53,719 nucleotides of DNA from Pseudomonadota bacterium (GTDB lineage: Bacteria > Myxococcota_A > Bradymonadia > Bradymonadales > GCA-2716585). The translations under genes were made by a program, and so were the position numbers. Below, in pieces: positions 19,613 to 28,210 of the stretch (positions are counted from its first letter, which is position 1; each line of letters opens with the position of its first letter). The DNA lies in assembly GCA_005804885.1 (NCBI GenBank), contig SYOX01000260.1, positions 1 through 53,719 of the forward strand, written 5' to 3'. The notes under the pieces are model-generated. The model was not told where the DNA came from. It was given only the letters and a program-made list of their open reading frames with translations, and did no database searches.

Positions 19613-21244
19613 TCACCAGTTCACCGTCGCGCTGAACCCTGAGGTGGCCGTGTCGTCCTCCAGGAGCATGACACCGCCGGCCACCGCGCCGGTGATCACC
19701 ACCGCGCCAACCCCCGTCCAGAACCACCACTTGTTGTAGAAGGCCTCGCCCTCATCGTCGTCGCCGATCTTGGCGCCGATGCCCAGGCCCGAGTCCTCAG
19801 GGCGCACCTTCAGCTCTCCCGTGGGCGCCCCCTTGTCGCCGAGGTCAGGCTCGACCTTGGGCTCGATCTTCGCTTCGACCTTGGGCTCCACCTTGGGCTC
19901 CACCTTCGGCTCGACCTTCGGCTCGACCTTCGGCTCCACTTTGGGCTCCACTTTGGGCTCCACCTTCGGCTCCACCTTCGGCTCCACCTTGGGCTCGATC
20001 TTCGGTTGCACCTTCGGCTCGATCTTCGGTTGCACCTTGGGCTCGACCTTCGGCTCCACCTCCGGCGCCACGGCAGCGACGACGACGGCGAAGGGATCGC
20101 CCGAGAAGGCCTTGTCCTCGGGGAAGGCCAGGGCCGCCTCGACGACCCGCGTGCTCAACTGGTAGGCGCCCAGCGTGACGTTGGACAGGTCGACGTTGAA
20201 GGGCTCCTCGTCGAGCTGCGCCAGCATGTCCTTCTCCGAGTTGTACACGAAGGGCAGCGCCACCGAGCCCTTGGCCCCCGACCTCATGATCGCAAAGACC
20301 ACCAGCGACGCGCCCGTTCGCGCGCTCAACTCCTTCAAGTAAGGCTTGAGGTTTTCGTCGATCTCCCCGGCGTCCAGGCGCCGCTCAAGCTCGGCCAGGA
20401 AGACCGGCCCGTCGCCCGCCTCGGCCGCCGCGGCGCCGCCGCCCTTGTTCAGATCGGCGTTGACCAGCGCCTTCTTGCGCGAGACGACGTCGACCCGCTG
20501 CGCGAAAGGAAAGGCGCCCTTGCCCTTGACCACCACGTAGTGCGAGCCGGCCCCCACGTTGTCGAGCGTCATCGGGGTCTCCCCGACCAGATCGCCGTCG
20601 AGCACGATCTGCGCGCCCGCAGGCGTCGACTCGATCACCAGCGAGCCCGCGCCGGCCTTCCCGATCCGCTTCTTCTCGTCCTCGAAGAACTTGATCAGCT
20701 CGACGGGGTTGTTGGCCGGGTCCAGCTCGCCGTCCGGGCGCAGCGCGATGTAAAGGCGCAAGGCCTCCTGGCCACGCTTGGGGTCCTTGGCCTGGAAGCG
20801 AGCCTGCGACAGCCGCAGCAGCGCGTCCTGGAGCACCTCGTAGTTCTCCAGATCGGCCAGGCTGGCTTCGAAGCGCCGGATCGCCTCCTCGAAGGAGTCG
20901 CCCGCCTCGGAAAAACTCTCCGTCACCAGCAACCCGATGCCCGCCGCGTAGAGCCGCTCGGCCTCCTTGAGCGAGGCATTGCCGCCGCTGGCCTGCGTCG
21001 CCGCCCCATCCTTCGGGGGCGCGAACTTCTCCAGCACCTTGATCTTCGGCTGCCCCGCGAGCCTGTCCTTGAGCCCCTCATGGACCTTCTGGGACACCAG
21101 CGGGGAGACCTCATCCTTGTAGGGCCGCGTCTTGAGCAGGTACACGCTGGACTGCGACCACGCGGGCGACGACAGCGACATCACCGCGATCAACACCCCG
21201 AGCCCGCCCCACACCCGCCAACCCATCGCCACACTGCCGCTCAT
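19613..21244 (-). CDS. PEGA-domain envelope protein with (EPKV)n linker
   Basis: Encodes 543 residues. The start at 21244 has GAGGTGG five bases upstream and gives a signal peptide ending near SSPAWSQ; an upstream in-frame start at 21277 lies inside the preceding gene. Residues about 75-190 look helical and repeat-like (tetratricopeptide-like, mentioning no specific family). A PEGA domain sits near residue 215 (VIESTPAGAQIVLDGDLVG). About 17 tandem tetrapeptides of the form EPKV, QPKI or EAKI follow (19860-20066), then a hydrophobic segment (WWFWTGVGAVVITGAVAGG) and a short tail ending in NW. PEGA domains are found in surface or envelope proteins. The Lys/Pro/Glu linker could span the periplasm or touch peptidoglycan, as in TonB-like stalks; this is inference. 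The gene begins 8 bp after the phosphoesterase gene ends, so the two form an operon. Confidence 0.85.
   Translation of the reverse strand: MSGSVAMGWRVWGGLGVLIAVMSLSSPAWSQSSVYLLKTRPYKDEVSPLVSQKVHEGLKDRLAGQPKIKVLEKFAPPKDGAATQASGGNASLKEAERLYAAGIGLLVTESFSEAGDSFEEAIRRFEASLADLENYEVLQDALLRLSQARFQAKDPKRGQEALRLYIALRPDGELDPANNPVELIKFFEDEKKRIGKAGAGSLVIESTPAGAQIVLDGDLVGETPMTLDNVGAGSHYVVVKGKGAFPFAQRVDVVSRKKALVNADLNKGGGAAAAEAGDGPVFLAELERRLDAGEIDENLKPYLKELSARTGASLVVFAIMRSGAKGSVALPFVYNSEKDMLAQLDEEPFNVDLSNVTLGAYQLSTRVVEAALAFPEDKAFSGDPFAVVVAAVAPEVEPKVEPKVQPKIEPKVQPKIEPKVEPKVEPKVEPKVEPKVEPKVEPKVEPKVEPKVEPKVEAKIEPKVEPDLGDKGAPTGELKVRPEDSGLGIGAKIGDDDEGEAFYNKWWFWTGVGAVVITGAVAGGVMLLEDDTATSGFSATVNW
19860..20066. repeat. 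12-bp coding tandem repeat (EPKV)
   Basis: About 17 copies of a 12-bp unit inside the PEGA gene encode EPKV with rarer QPKI and EAKI variants. Third-position changes between copies (CTTGGG or CTTCGG) show the array is not freshly expanded, so the peptide pattern has probably been kept by selection. Confidence 0.9.
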
Positions 21245-21252
21245 CTGCCACC

Positions 21253-22905
21253 TCAACGCATGATCGTCCGGGTCCACTCGGTGTCGCCATCAGCGCCACA
21301 AAACTCGACCACCGCGTAGTCCCTGTGAAATTCCATCCACAAAAAGCCCAGCGTCTCGGCCCCGAAGGCCAGCGCATTGCCCCGCCCTTCCAGATCGGTC
21401 GTCTTGGCCCCGGCCCCGCTGACCGCGAAGTGCGTCCGGCAAGGCACCCGGTTCTCCGCCCACGGCGGCCATGAGGGGATGTCCGGCACCTCTTCCATCC
21501 ATTGCCGGTTGTGATCGTGCCCCGCCAGGTAGAAGTCGACCTGGTTGCACACGTACTCCTCCACCCACACCCGGAACATCCCGCCCAGGAAGAGCAGATC
21601 GCCCGGGATGCCCTCGTAGGCTCCGGCATTGCCGTGCCTCCCATCCGACCGATAGGGGTGGTGCCCGAAGACGATCGTCCAGGTCGCCGACGTCGTCCGC
21701 ACCACGTCCTGAACCATCTGCCCCTGCGGCTCCATCATCAACCCGAGGTAGGCCAGCGGGTTGGTGTGGATCGACATCAGGTGCACCGGCCCGACCTGCA
21801 CATCGTAGAACTCGTCCGGGTAGATGAACCACGGGTTGGCCCGCGCATAGGCCAGATAGTTGGCCACCTGCGCGCTGTTGAGCCCCGCCCCCCCAAGATC
21901 ATGATTCCCCAGCGACGCATAGATCGGCATCCGCTCCCTCAGATCCTCCTGCCCCTCACCCGGCGGCGGCCCCTTCTTCAAGTTCCTGTAGGGCATGTCG
22001 ATCTTGGTCGTAAACTGGCTGTCCGTCGGGCTCTGGGCGCCCTCATCATAGATGTTGTCGCCCAGCATGATGAAGCCCTCGCAGCCCCCGCCCCGATCGC
22101 AGCGCGCCTGCACGCCCTCCGAGACGCGATACTGCTTGTCGTTGCCCTCCCCCGTGTCCCCGATCGCCACGAAGCGCACCACCGAGCAGGCCTCCTCGCC
22201 CGGATCATTACAAACGACCGCGTCCTGGCCGCTGCACTCGGTCTGGCCGCACGCGCCGCACGCCTGGCCGGGCGCCTCGGAAAGCTGCGCGCAGCCCCCG
22301 CAGGCGTTGGCCGCCCTGTCCTCGCACTTGATCGCGTCGACCCCCTCGCAGGCGACCTGCCCGCAGACCCCGCACGAGGCCCCGGGCGCCTGGGTCAGCG
22401 CCGCGCACCCGCCGCACGCATTGCGCGGCGCTGCGCCCTGACACACCACCGCGTCGACGCCCTGACAGGCCGCTCGCCCGCCCCCGCACTCGCCGCACGC
22501 AACGCCGGGCTCCTGAGCCAGCGCCGCACAGCCCCCGCAGGCGTTCTGGACGCCCTCGTCGATCTGGCCATCGCAGTCGTTGTCGGAGCCGTCGCAGACC
22601 TCCAACGCGGGCTGGCACTCGCCCTCCGGCTCCCCGCCCTCCGGCTCCCCGCCCTCCGGCTCCCCGCCCTCCGGCTCCCCGCCCTCCGGCTCGCCGGACT
22701 CCGGCTGCGCCTCCGGCTCATCCCCCACGAGGTCCGCGAAGGAGACGCACACGCCCTCTCGGCACCGAAAGCCCGCCTCGCAGTCCAGATCGAAGTTGCA
22801 GACCTGGGCCTCCTCGGCGCCGCCAGCGCCAACATCCCCGGACGTGCACCCGATCAAGCATGACGCGGCGACCGCACCCAGCACCCACACACCGCGATGT
22901 CCCAT
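21253..22905 (-). CDS. Calcineurin-like metallophosphoesterase lipoprotein
   Basis: Encodes 550 residues. The start at 22905 has AGGTGG upstream and gives a lipoprotein signal ending LIGC (C20); an ATG at 22932 with GAGG upstream would add nine residues, so the start is not certain. A short EGGEP repeat (15-bp units, about 22621-22694), one MopE-like motif (CDGSDNDCDGQIDEG) and three to four Cys repeats of the form NACGGCAxLxxxPGxxCGxCG come first. The C-terminal 320 residues carry the metallophosphoesterase motifs in order: GDTG, GDNIYD, GNHD, GHHP and GHDHN. This resembles the purple acid phosphatase branch. Acts outside the cytoplasm, tethered by lipid; the substrate is unknown. It is the first gene of a two-gene operon with the PEGA gene. 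Confidence 0.9.
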   Translation of the reverse strand: MGHRGVWVLGAVAASCLIGCTSGDVGAGGAEEAQVCNFDLDCEAGFRCREGVCVSFADLVGDEPEAQPESGEPEGGEPEGGEPEGGEPEGGEPEGECQPALEVCDGSDNDCDGQIDEGVQNACGGCAALAQEPGVACGECGGGRAACQGVDAVVCQGAAPRNACGGCAALTQAPGASCGVCGQVACEGVDAIKCEDRAANACGGCAQLSEAPGQACGACGQTECSGQDAVVCNDPGEEACSVVRFVAIGDTGEGNDKQYRVSEGVQARCDRGGGCEGFIMLGDNIYDEGAQSPTDSQFTTKIDMPYRNLKKGPPPGEGQEDLRERMPIYASLGNHDLGGAGLNSAQVANYLAYARANPWFIYPDEFYDVQVGPVHLMSIHTNPLAYLGLMMEPQGQMVQDVVRTTSATWTIVFGHHPYRSDGRHGNAGAYEGIPGDLLFLGGMFRVWVEEYVCNQVDFYLAGHDHNRQWMEEVPDIPSWPPWAENRVPCRTHFAVSGAGAKTTDLEGRGNALAFGAETLGFLWMEFHRDYAVVEFCGADGDTEWTRTIMR

Positions 22906-23125
22906 TGCGTCCACCTGAGCCACTGCCCCCATCGGAACCTCATGTCCCTGCTGGGTAATTCATCGCCGCCCGGACGGCCGGCACGCAGTGTGCCACCGCA
23001 GCGCCCAGGAGACAAGAAGGCCCGTCAGCGCGCCCTGCAATGGATCCGCCAGCGCCAAGGGCAGGGAGCCACCGCACCCCTTGGCCCACAGGACCACGTT
23101 GGGGACAAGACCCCGTCGGGAACAA

Positions 23126-23722
23126 TCGATCACGACGGGTCGGCGTTGTTGGGTGGATACGTCGATCACGACGGGTCGGCGTTGTTGGGTGGACGCACGG
23201 TCCCTCCAACGACCGACGGGTTTGCCGGACCCGCCGACCGCCGACGGGTTTGTCGGACCCGCCGACCGCCGACGGGTTTGCCGGACCCTGATCGGGTCCG
23301 GCTGCACGCCGCGGCTACTCTGTTTCGCCCCTCCGGGGCTCTAAAGTGCGTATCCCGTCTTGGTGGGACGGACGGCCTGAGATGGTTTGCAGCCCCGAGG
23401 CGCCTGACAACAACCGCTCGATTGGTCTTGTCGGTGCGTTGTCGCATCCCCTCCCGCCCCATCGGGGCGGCTCGGTAATGAGAGCCCCGGAGGGGCGAGA
23501 CGCCGTCGGCATGATCGTAGCCGCGGGTGCAGCCGCGACAGCGGCAAACCCGTCGGTCCCCGAAAGGACCGCGTGCCCGCACAACGGAGGCAACCCGTCG
23601 GGATCGCCTTGCCTTGCAAACCCGTCGGTCGCCGAAAGGACCGCACGCCCACCCAACAACGCCGACCCGCCGCGATCGACGTGTCCCACAACAACGCCGA
23701 CCCGCCGCGATCGACGTGTCCT
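23126..23722. repeat. 600-bp composite imperfect palindrome filling the ftsA-phosphoesterase gap
   Basis: The gap 22906-23722 has no credible gene. Two direct copies of a 32-bp unit (23126-23157 and 23162-23193, starting TCGATCACGACGGGTCGG) face two diverged inverted copies ending right at the ftsA stop (about 23650-23722). Next inward on both sides comes CGGTCC, a short spacer, then GACCGACGGGTTT; the left arm also has a 28-bp direct repeat around GCCGACCGCCGACGGGTTTG. The centre, 23301-23533, is a type A element: GCTGCACGCCGCGGCTAC and CGCCCCTCCGGGGCTCT (23326-23342), the latter with an exact 17-bp inverse at 23481-23497. Non-coding mobile or REP/BIME-like DNA is the simplest reading. I see nothing in 22906-23125. 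Confidence 0.8.
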
Positions 23723-24964
23723 TCAGAAGATCTCTTTGAACCAGATCCGCATGCGGTTGGTGATCTTCTGGTAGATGCGCTCGTCGGTGCTCTTGAAGCG
23801 GCGGTCGGCCACGCCGTGCTTGGCCCCGTAGAGGACGAGGCCGACGCCGGTGGAGAACTTCGGGCGGCGGACCTCGTCGACGAGGCCGCCGATGCCCTGC
23901 GGGATGCCGCGCCGGACGGGGATCTTGAGGACCTCCTCGGCCAGCTCGGGCATGCCGTTGAGCGAGGCGCTGCCGCCGGTGATGACGACGCCGCTGGCGA
24001 TCTGGTCCTCGTAGCCGGAGAGCTGGATCTCGCGGCCGACCAGCGCGAAGACCTCCTCGACGCGGGGCTCGATGATGTCGCACAGGATCCGCCGGGGCAG
24101 CTTGCGGGCGGGCCTCCCGCCGACGCTCGGGACGGGGATGAGGTCGTCCTCGCCGGCCATCTTGACCATGGCCAGGCCAAACTGCTGCTTGAGCTTCTCG
24201 GCCTCGACCGAGGGGGTGCGCAGGCCGACGGCGATGTCGTTGGTCAGGTGGTTGCCGCCCAGCGACAGGACGCTGGTGTGGACGATGGCGCCCTGGACGA
24301 AGATCGCGATGTCGGTCGTGCCGCCGCCGATGTCCACCACCACGACGCCGAGATCCTTCTCGTCGGCGCTCAGGACGGCCTCGGCGCTGGCGACCTGCTC
24401 AAGGATGATGTCGGTGACCTGCAGGTTGCACTTGTTGGCGCACTTGATGATGTTCTGCGCGCTGGTGACGGCCCCAGTGACGATGTGGACCTTCGCCTCG
24501 AGCCTCACCCCGCCCATCCCGATCGGATCGCGGATGCCGGCCTGGCCGTCGATGATGAACTCCTGCGGGATGACGTGGATGACCTCCCTGTCCTGCGGGA
24601 TGGCCACGGCCTTGGCCGCCTCGACCACGCGGTCGACGTCCTCGGCGGTGACCTCCTCGCCCTTGATCGCCACGACGCCGTGAGAGTTGAAGCCCTTGAC
24701 GTGCCCACCGGCGATCCCGACGTGCACCGCGCCGACCTCCACCGCCGCCATGAACTCGGCGGCCTCCACCGCCTTCTTGATCGAGGCCACCGTCGACTCG
24801 ATGTTGATGACCACGCCCTTGCGCAGCCCCTTGGACGGGTGCGTCCCGATCCCGATGATGTCGATCCCCTCGTCCGTTATCTCCCCGATGATGCAACAGA
24901 TCTTCGTGGTCCCGATGTCCAGGCCCACGACCAGATTCTCCGGGTTGCGCATCTTGGCTGCCAT
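23723..24964 (-). CDS. ftsA: Cell division protein FtsA
   Basis: Encodes 413 residues, a usual length for FtsA. The start at 24964 has GGGAGGAGG six to seven bases upstream. Actin-fold nucleotide motifs are clear: GLDIGTTKICCIIGE near the N-terminus and VVVDIGGGTTDIAIF mid-protein, with ITGGSASLNGMPELAE later. The SHS2-like 1C subdomain region is present, and the C-terminus ends in a short amphipathic stretch (QKITNRMRIWFKEIF) of the kind that binds the inner membrane. FtsA tethers FtsZ polymers to the membrane and recruits later divisome proteins. It is the last gene of the dcw cluster here; ftsZ, which usually follows directly, is replaced by repeat-filled non-coding DNA. Confidence 0.97.
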   Translation of the reverse strand: MAAKMRNPENLVVGLDIGTTKICCIIGEITDEGIDIIGIGTHPSKGLRKGVVINIESTVASIKKAVEAAEFMAAVEVGAVHVGIAGGHVKGFNSHGVVAIKGEEVTAEDVDRVVEAAKAVAIPQDREVIHVIPQEFIIDGQAGIRDPIGMGGVRLEAKVHIVTGAVTSAQNIIKCANKCNLQVTDIILEQVASAEAVLSADEKDLGVVVVDIGGGTTDIAIFVQGAIVHTSVLSLGGNHLTNDIAVGLRTPSVEAEKLKQQFGLAMVKMAGEDDLIPVPSVGGRPARKLPRRILCDIIEPRVEEVFALVGREIQLSGYEDQIASGVVITGGSASLNGMPELAEEVLKIPVRRGIPQGIGGLVDEVRRPKFSTGVGLVLYGAKHGVADRRFKSTDERIYQKITNRMRIWFKEIF

Positions 24965-25057
24965 GTCCGCCTCCTCCCTGGCTCCCCTCGCCCTTTTGGC
25001 CGGCGAGGATTTTGATGCGACGTCGGCCTCCATGCCAACGAAGCGTGTCTCTTGACC

Positions 25058-25906
25058 TCAGCGCTCTTTCGACCCGCCGCCTTCGATGGGCAACACCGCC
25101 ACCCGCTCCAGCGACCACTCGTTGTCGAGCCGCACGAGGGACACCTCCATCTCTCTGCGCTCCAGCTCGACGAAGACCTCTCTGAGCCGCTCCAACCGCC
25201 GCTCAAGGTTGCCCTCGCCGATCAGCACCCGGACGCCCTGCTGCTCCGTGATCAGAGAGTAGCCCGCCACAGGATCGATGTGGACTTCCGCCAGACGATC
25301 GTGCGCCGAGACCCCCACCTTGTCATACAACTCGATGATCTTCAACGCCTCTTTGATGCGGTCGTGCGCTTCTGGCCCCATCCCCTCGACGGCGTCGCCC
25401 ATCCCGGTCACCACCGCCATGTCCATGCCCTGCTCGTGCTCCAGAGGCTTGAAGGGGACCCCCTGCACGTCGACCAGCATCAGAGAGCCGATCAGCGCTA
25501 TCCCGCCGAAGGTCCGCTCCTCGATCGTCACGTCGATGCGATCCGGCAGGGTCCGGTCCACGACCGCCTTCTTGACCCAGGGCAGCTGGGCCTTGATGGC
25601 GCTGGCCGCCTCGTCCGGATCGATCGTGAAGATGTTCGTCCCCGGCCCCTCGTAGCCGATGGCCGCGTGGATCTCCTCGTCCGAAACCCGCGCGTTGCCT
25701 TCGACGTTCACGGCCCGGATGTGGAAGTTTGAGGACTGCACCCCGTAGCGCCACCCGTAGACCGCCGCCACGGGCAGGCTCACGATCACGGCCAGCAGCA
25801 GCACCCAGGGCGCCGCCCTGCGCACCGCCCCGAAGAACCCACCGACACCCTCGACGAAGGCCTTCGCCCGGCTGCGCTTGACCCGGTTCACCTTGCGACT
25901 GAACAT
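25058..25906 (-). CDS. ftsQ: Cell division protein FtsQ
   Basis: Encodes 282 residues. The ATG at 25906 is preceded by GGGAGGGTGAGGG. A basic cytoplasmic tail (KVNRVKRSRAKAF) is followed by one membrane segment (about residues 34-52, WVLLLAVIVSLPVAAVYGW), then a POTRA domain from about residue 60 (IRAVNVEGNARVSDEEI) with the typical TIEER strand, and a C-terminal FtsQ beta domain. FtsQ links early and late divisome proteins, binding FtsB/FtsL in the periplasm. It lies 93 bp upstream of ftsA. murB and murC, often found between murG and ftsQ, are not here. Confidence 0.93.
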   Translation of the reverse strand: MFSRKVNRVKRSRAKAFVEGVGGFFGAVRRAAPWVLLLAVIVSLPVAAVYGWRYGVQSSNFHIRAVNVEGNARVSDEEIHAAIGYEGPGTNIFTIDPDEAASAIKAQLPWVKKAVVDRTLPDRIDVTIEERTFGGIALIGSLMLVDVQGVPFKPLEHEQGMDMAVVTGMGDAVEGMGPEAHDRIKEALKIIELYDKVGVSAHDRLAEVHIDPVAGYSLITEQQGVRVLIGEGNLERRLERLREVFVELERREMEVSLVRLDNEWSLERVAVLPIEGGGSKER

Positions 25907-26011
25907 CCCTCACCCTCCCTGGCTGCGCGCTTCGCCCGGCTCCCTTGCCCGACCCGCGCCCTCCCCCCGACCTTGAGCCGGGGATGCGCCATCCGGCGCC
26001 CTCGATGACCC

Positions 26012-26155
26012 TGCACGCACTGCAATTCCGCGCCCGACCCTCCCCGCGCCGCAAATCCGCGCTCGCCCCTGCCCTCGCTGAAGATCCGAGCCTGATCCTG
26101 CCCGCATCGCAGATCCGCGCCCGACCCTACCCGTATTGCAAATCCGCGTCGAGCC
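26012..26155. repeat. 29-bp tandem array, five copies, entering the 3' end of ddl
   Basis: Units lie at 26012-26040, 26041-26069, 26070-26098, 26099-26127 and 26128-26155 (28 bp). The shared core is ATCCGCGCYCGAYCC preceded by about GCAR. The last unit is the final coding segment of ddl and the ddl stop (26127-26129) lies on the unit 4/5 border. The other four fill most of the ddl-ftsQ gap. The unit length is not a multiple of three, so the array is not coding outside ddl. It looks like out-of-frame amplification of the ddl 3' end. Confidence 0.85.
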
Positions 26156-27077
26156 TCGCGTTGTCGAGCATCATCTCCGTGAACTGCTCGAACTCGATCC
26201 CGCTGCCCCGCGCCAGCTTCGGCACCAGGCTCGTCTCCGTCATCCCCGGCGTCGTGTTGACCTCCAGCAGCCAGGGCCGATCCTCGGCGTCGAGCATCAG
26301 GTCGGCCCTGACCACGCCCCGACAACCAAGCACCCGGTTGGCCTCCTGGACAAGCCGACCGATCTCCTGCTGGAGCCGATCCGGGATCGGCGCAGGCATC
26401 AGGTAGTTCGTCTTCGGATCTTGGTACTTCGCCTTGTAGTCGTAAAAATTCCGGTCCGGCGCGATCTCGATGATCCCCATCACCTGACCGTCCATCAACC
26501 CGACCGTCAGCTCGCGGCCCTCGATCAGCGCCTCGATCATCACCGGACCCGGGCACCTCATGGCCGCCTCCAGGGCGCCGTAATACTGGTCAGCCTCGCG
26601 CACCAGCGTCACGCCCACGCTCGAACCGCTCGTGACCGGCTTGACCACGCAGGGCACCTGAGCGTCGATGTCCGGCTGCGACAGGATCTGCTCCACCCGC
26701 GCCCTGTCGAGCACCTGCCAGTCCGGCGTCGGCAAGCCCGCCATCCTGAAGAGCGACTTGGCCGTGTCCTTGTTCATCGCGGTCGCGCACCCGTGGACCC
26801 CGGAGCCGGTGTAGGGCACCTTCAGGCACTCCAGCATCCCCTGCACCGAGCCGTTCTCCCCAAGCCCACCGTGCAGCGCAAGCAGCGCCACGTCCGGCGG
26901 GTTGGAGGCCAGCTTGAGCAGCCCCTCTCCGGTCGCGTCCACCATCTCGACCTTCTTGTACCCCAGAGACAAGAGCGCGAAATGAAAGGCCTCCCCTGTC
27001 TTGATGCTGACCTCGCGCTCGTCGCTCACGCCCCCGTAGAGCACCGCGACCCTCGACGATCTCCATGTCCCAACCAT
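26127..27077 (-). CDS. ddl: D-alanine--D-alanine ligase
   Basis: Encodes 316 residues, normal for the DdlB type. The start at 27077 has GGAGG five bases before the ATG. The N-terminal domain begins VAVLYGGVSDEREVSIKTG. The ATP-grasp region shows PCVVKPVTSGSSVGV, the EGRELTVGLM stretch and the closing VNTTPGMTETSLVPK, the usual substrate- and magnesium-binding segments. It joins two D-alanines with ATP to give D-Ala-D-Ala for the peptide stem added by MurF in the same cluster. It lies 20 bp after murG. Its last codons are also the first copy of a 29-bp tandem array. Confidence 0.96.
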   Translation of the reverse strand: MVGTWRSSRVAVLYGGVSDEREVSIKTGEAFHFALLSLGYKKVEMVDATGEGLLKLASNPPDVALLALHGGLGENGSVQGMLECLKVPYTGSGVHGCATAMNKDTAKSLFRMAGLPTPDWQVLDRARVEQILSQPDIDAQVPCVVKPVTSGSSVGVTLVREADQYYGALEAAMRCPGPVMIEALIEGRELTVGLMDGQVMGIIEIAPDRNFYDYKAKYQDPKTNYLMPAPIPDRLQQEIGRLVQEANRVLGCRGVVRADLMLDAEDRPWLLEVNTTPGMTETSLVPKLARGSGIEFEQFTEMMLDNARLDADLQYG

Positions 27078-27097
27078 CTCGACCTCCCCCTCACACG

Positions 27098-28210
27098 TTA
27101 TCGCCCCGCAAGCTCAAGGATCCCCCTGGCGACGATCTCCCCGGCCTCCGGGCGGCCGAGCGTCAGGGCCCTGGCCGCCATCTTGTCCAGCGACTCCGGG
27201 TTGGCCACCAGCCCCGCCAGCAGCCGCTCCACGCGCCCCGTGACCAGCTCATCCTCCCGCACCATCAGCGACGCCCCGGCCTCGACCACCGTCCGGGCGT
27301 TGGCCTCCTGGTGGTTGTCCGCGGCCCCCGCGAAGGGGATCAGCAGCGCCGGGCTCCCCATCGCGAGGAGCTCCGCAAGGGTCGTCGCCCCCGCCCGGCA
27401 GATGACCAGATCCGCCCAGCGGTACGCCCCCGGCATGTCCTCGACGAACTCGACCACCTCCACCTCCCCGGCGAAGCCCCTGTAGTCGGACTCGACCTGC
27501 GCTGCCCTGCCCCGGCCAGCCTGATGGCGCACCTTCAGCTTTCGGGCCATCACCTCGTCCATCTGACGAAAGGCCATCGGCAGCCCCTTGTTCAACGGCC
27601 CCGCGCCGCCGCTGCCTCCGGTGACGAAGATCCGGAACTCCTCGCGCCGGTTTCGCCCCTCCGAGGCCTCGGCGCGCTCGTGGCGCAGCGCGAGGATCTC
27701 GCGCCGCAGCGGGTTGCCGGTCAAGGTGCACTTGTCAGCGGGCAGGGTCCCCTCGACCACGGGGAGGCTCAAGAAGCACCGGCGGACGACGCGGCCCAGG
27801 AGGCGGTTGGTCATCCCAGGCATGGCGTTCTGCTCCATCAACGCCGTCTCAATGCCCATCAGGGCCGCCACCATCGTCACCGGGCCTGCCGCGTACCCGC
27901 CGGCAGAGACGACGACGTCGGGCTTGAAGCCACGGATGATCTTCGCGGCCTGGAGGCCCGCCAGCGGCAGACGGGCAAGCCCCATCGCCCAGCCCAACGG
28001 GCCCGTCCCCTTGAGGAAGCGCACGTCCAGGGTCTCAAGGCGGTAGCCGAGCTTCGGCAGCGCGCGAGCCTCAAGGCCTCGCTCGGTGCCGACGAAGAGC
28101 AGCTCGACGCCAGGCGATACCGCCTCAAGCGCCTGCGCGACCGCCACGGCGGGGAAGACGTGGCCGCCCGTGCCGCCCCCGGCCAGGATCACCCGCAAGG
28201 GAGCGCTCAT
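27098..28210 (-). CDS. murG: UDP-GlcNAc:undecaprenyl-PP-MurNAc-pentapeptide GlcNAc transferase MurG
   Basis: Encodes 370 residues. The ATG at 28210 overlaps the ftsW stop as ATGA and has GAGGG seven bases upstream; the longer open frame to 28435 lies over ftsW and is not used. The GT-B fold is clear: the N-terminal loop GGGTGGHVFPA, the lipid I-facing EQNAMPGMTNRLLGR, and the donor-site CRAGATTLAELLAMG followed by IPF and DNHQEANA. The second glycine loop reads GGSGGA where most MurG proteins have GGSQGA. It transfers GlcNAc to lipid I to make lipid II on the inner face of the membrane. Confidence 0.97.
   Translation of the reverse strand: MSAPLRVILAGGGTGGHVFPAVAVAQALEAVSPGVELLFVGTERGLEARALPKLGYRLETLDVRFLKGTGPLGWAMGLARLPLAGLQAAKIIRGFKPDVVVSAGGYAAGPVTMVAALMGIETALMEQNAMPGMTNRLLGRVVRRCFLSLPVVEGTLPADKCTLTGNPLRREILALRHERAEASEGRNRREEFRIFVTGGSGGAGPLNKGLPMAFRQMDEVMARKLKVRHQAGRGRAAQVESDYRGFAGEVEVVEFVEDMPGAYRWADLVICRAGATTLAELLAMGSPALLIPFAGAADNHQEANARTVVEAGASLMVREDELVTGRVERLLAGLVANPESLDKMAARALTLGRPEAGEIVARGILELAGR

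Noticed and set aside
23126..23193. Possible CRISPR array (32-bp repeats about 36 bp apart)
   Set aside because: Only two direct copies with 4-bp spacers, facing inverted copies; no cas genes.
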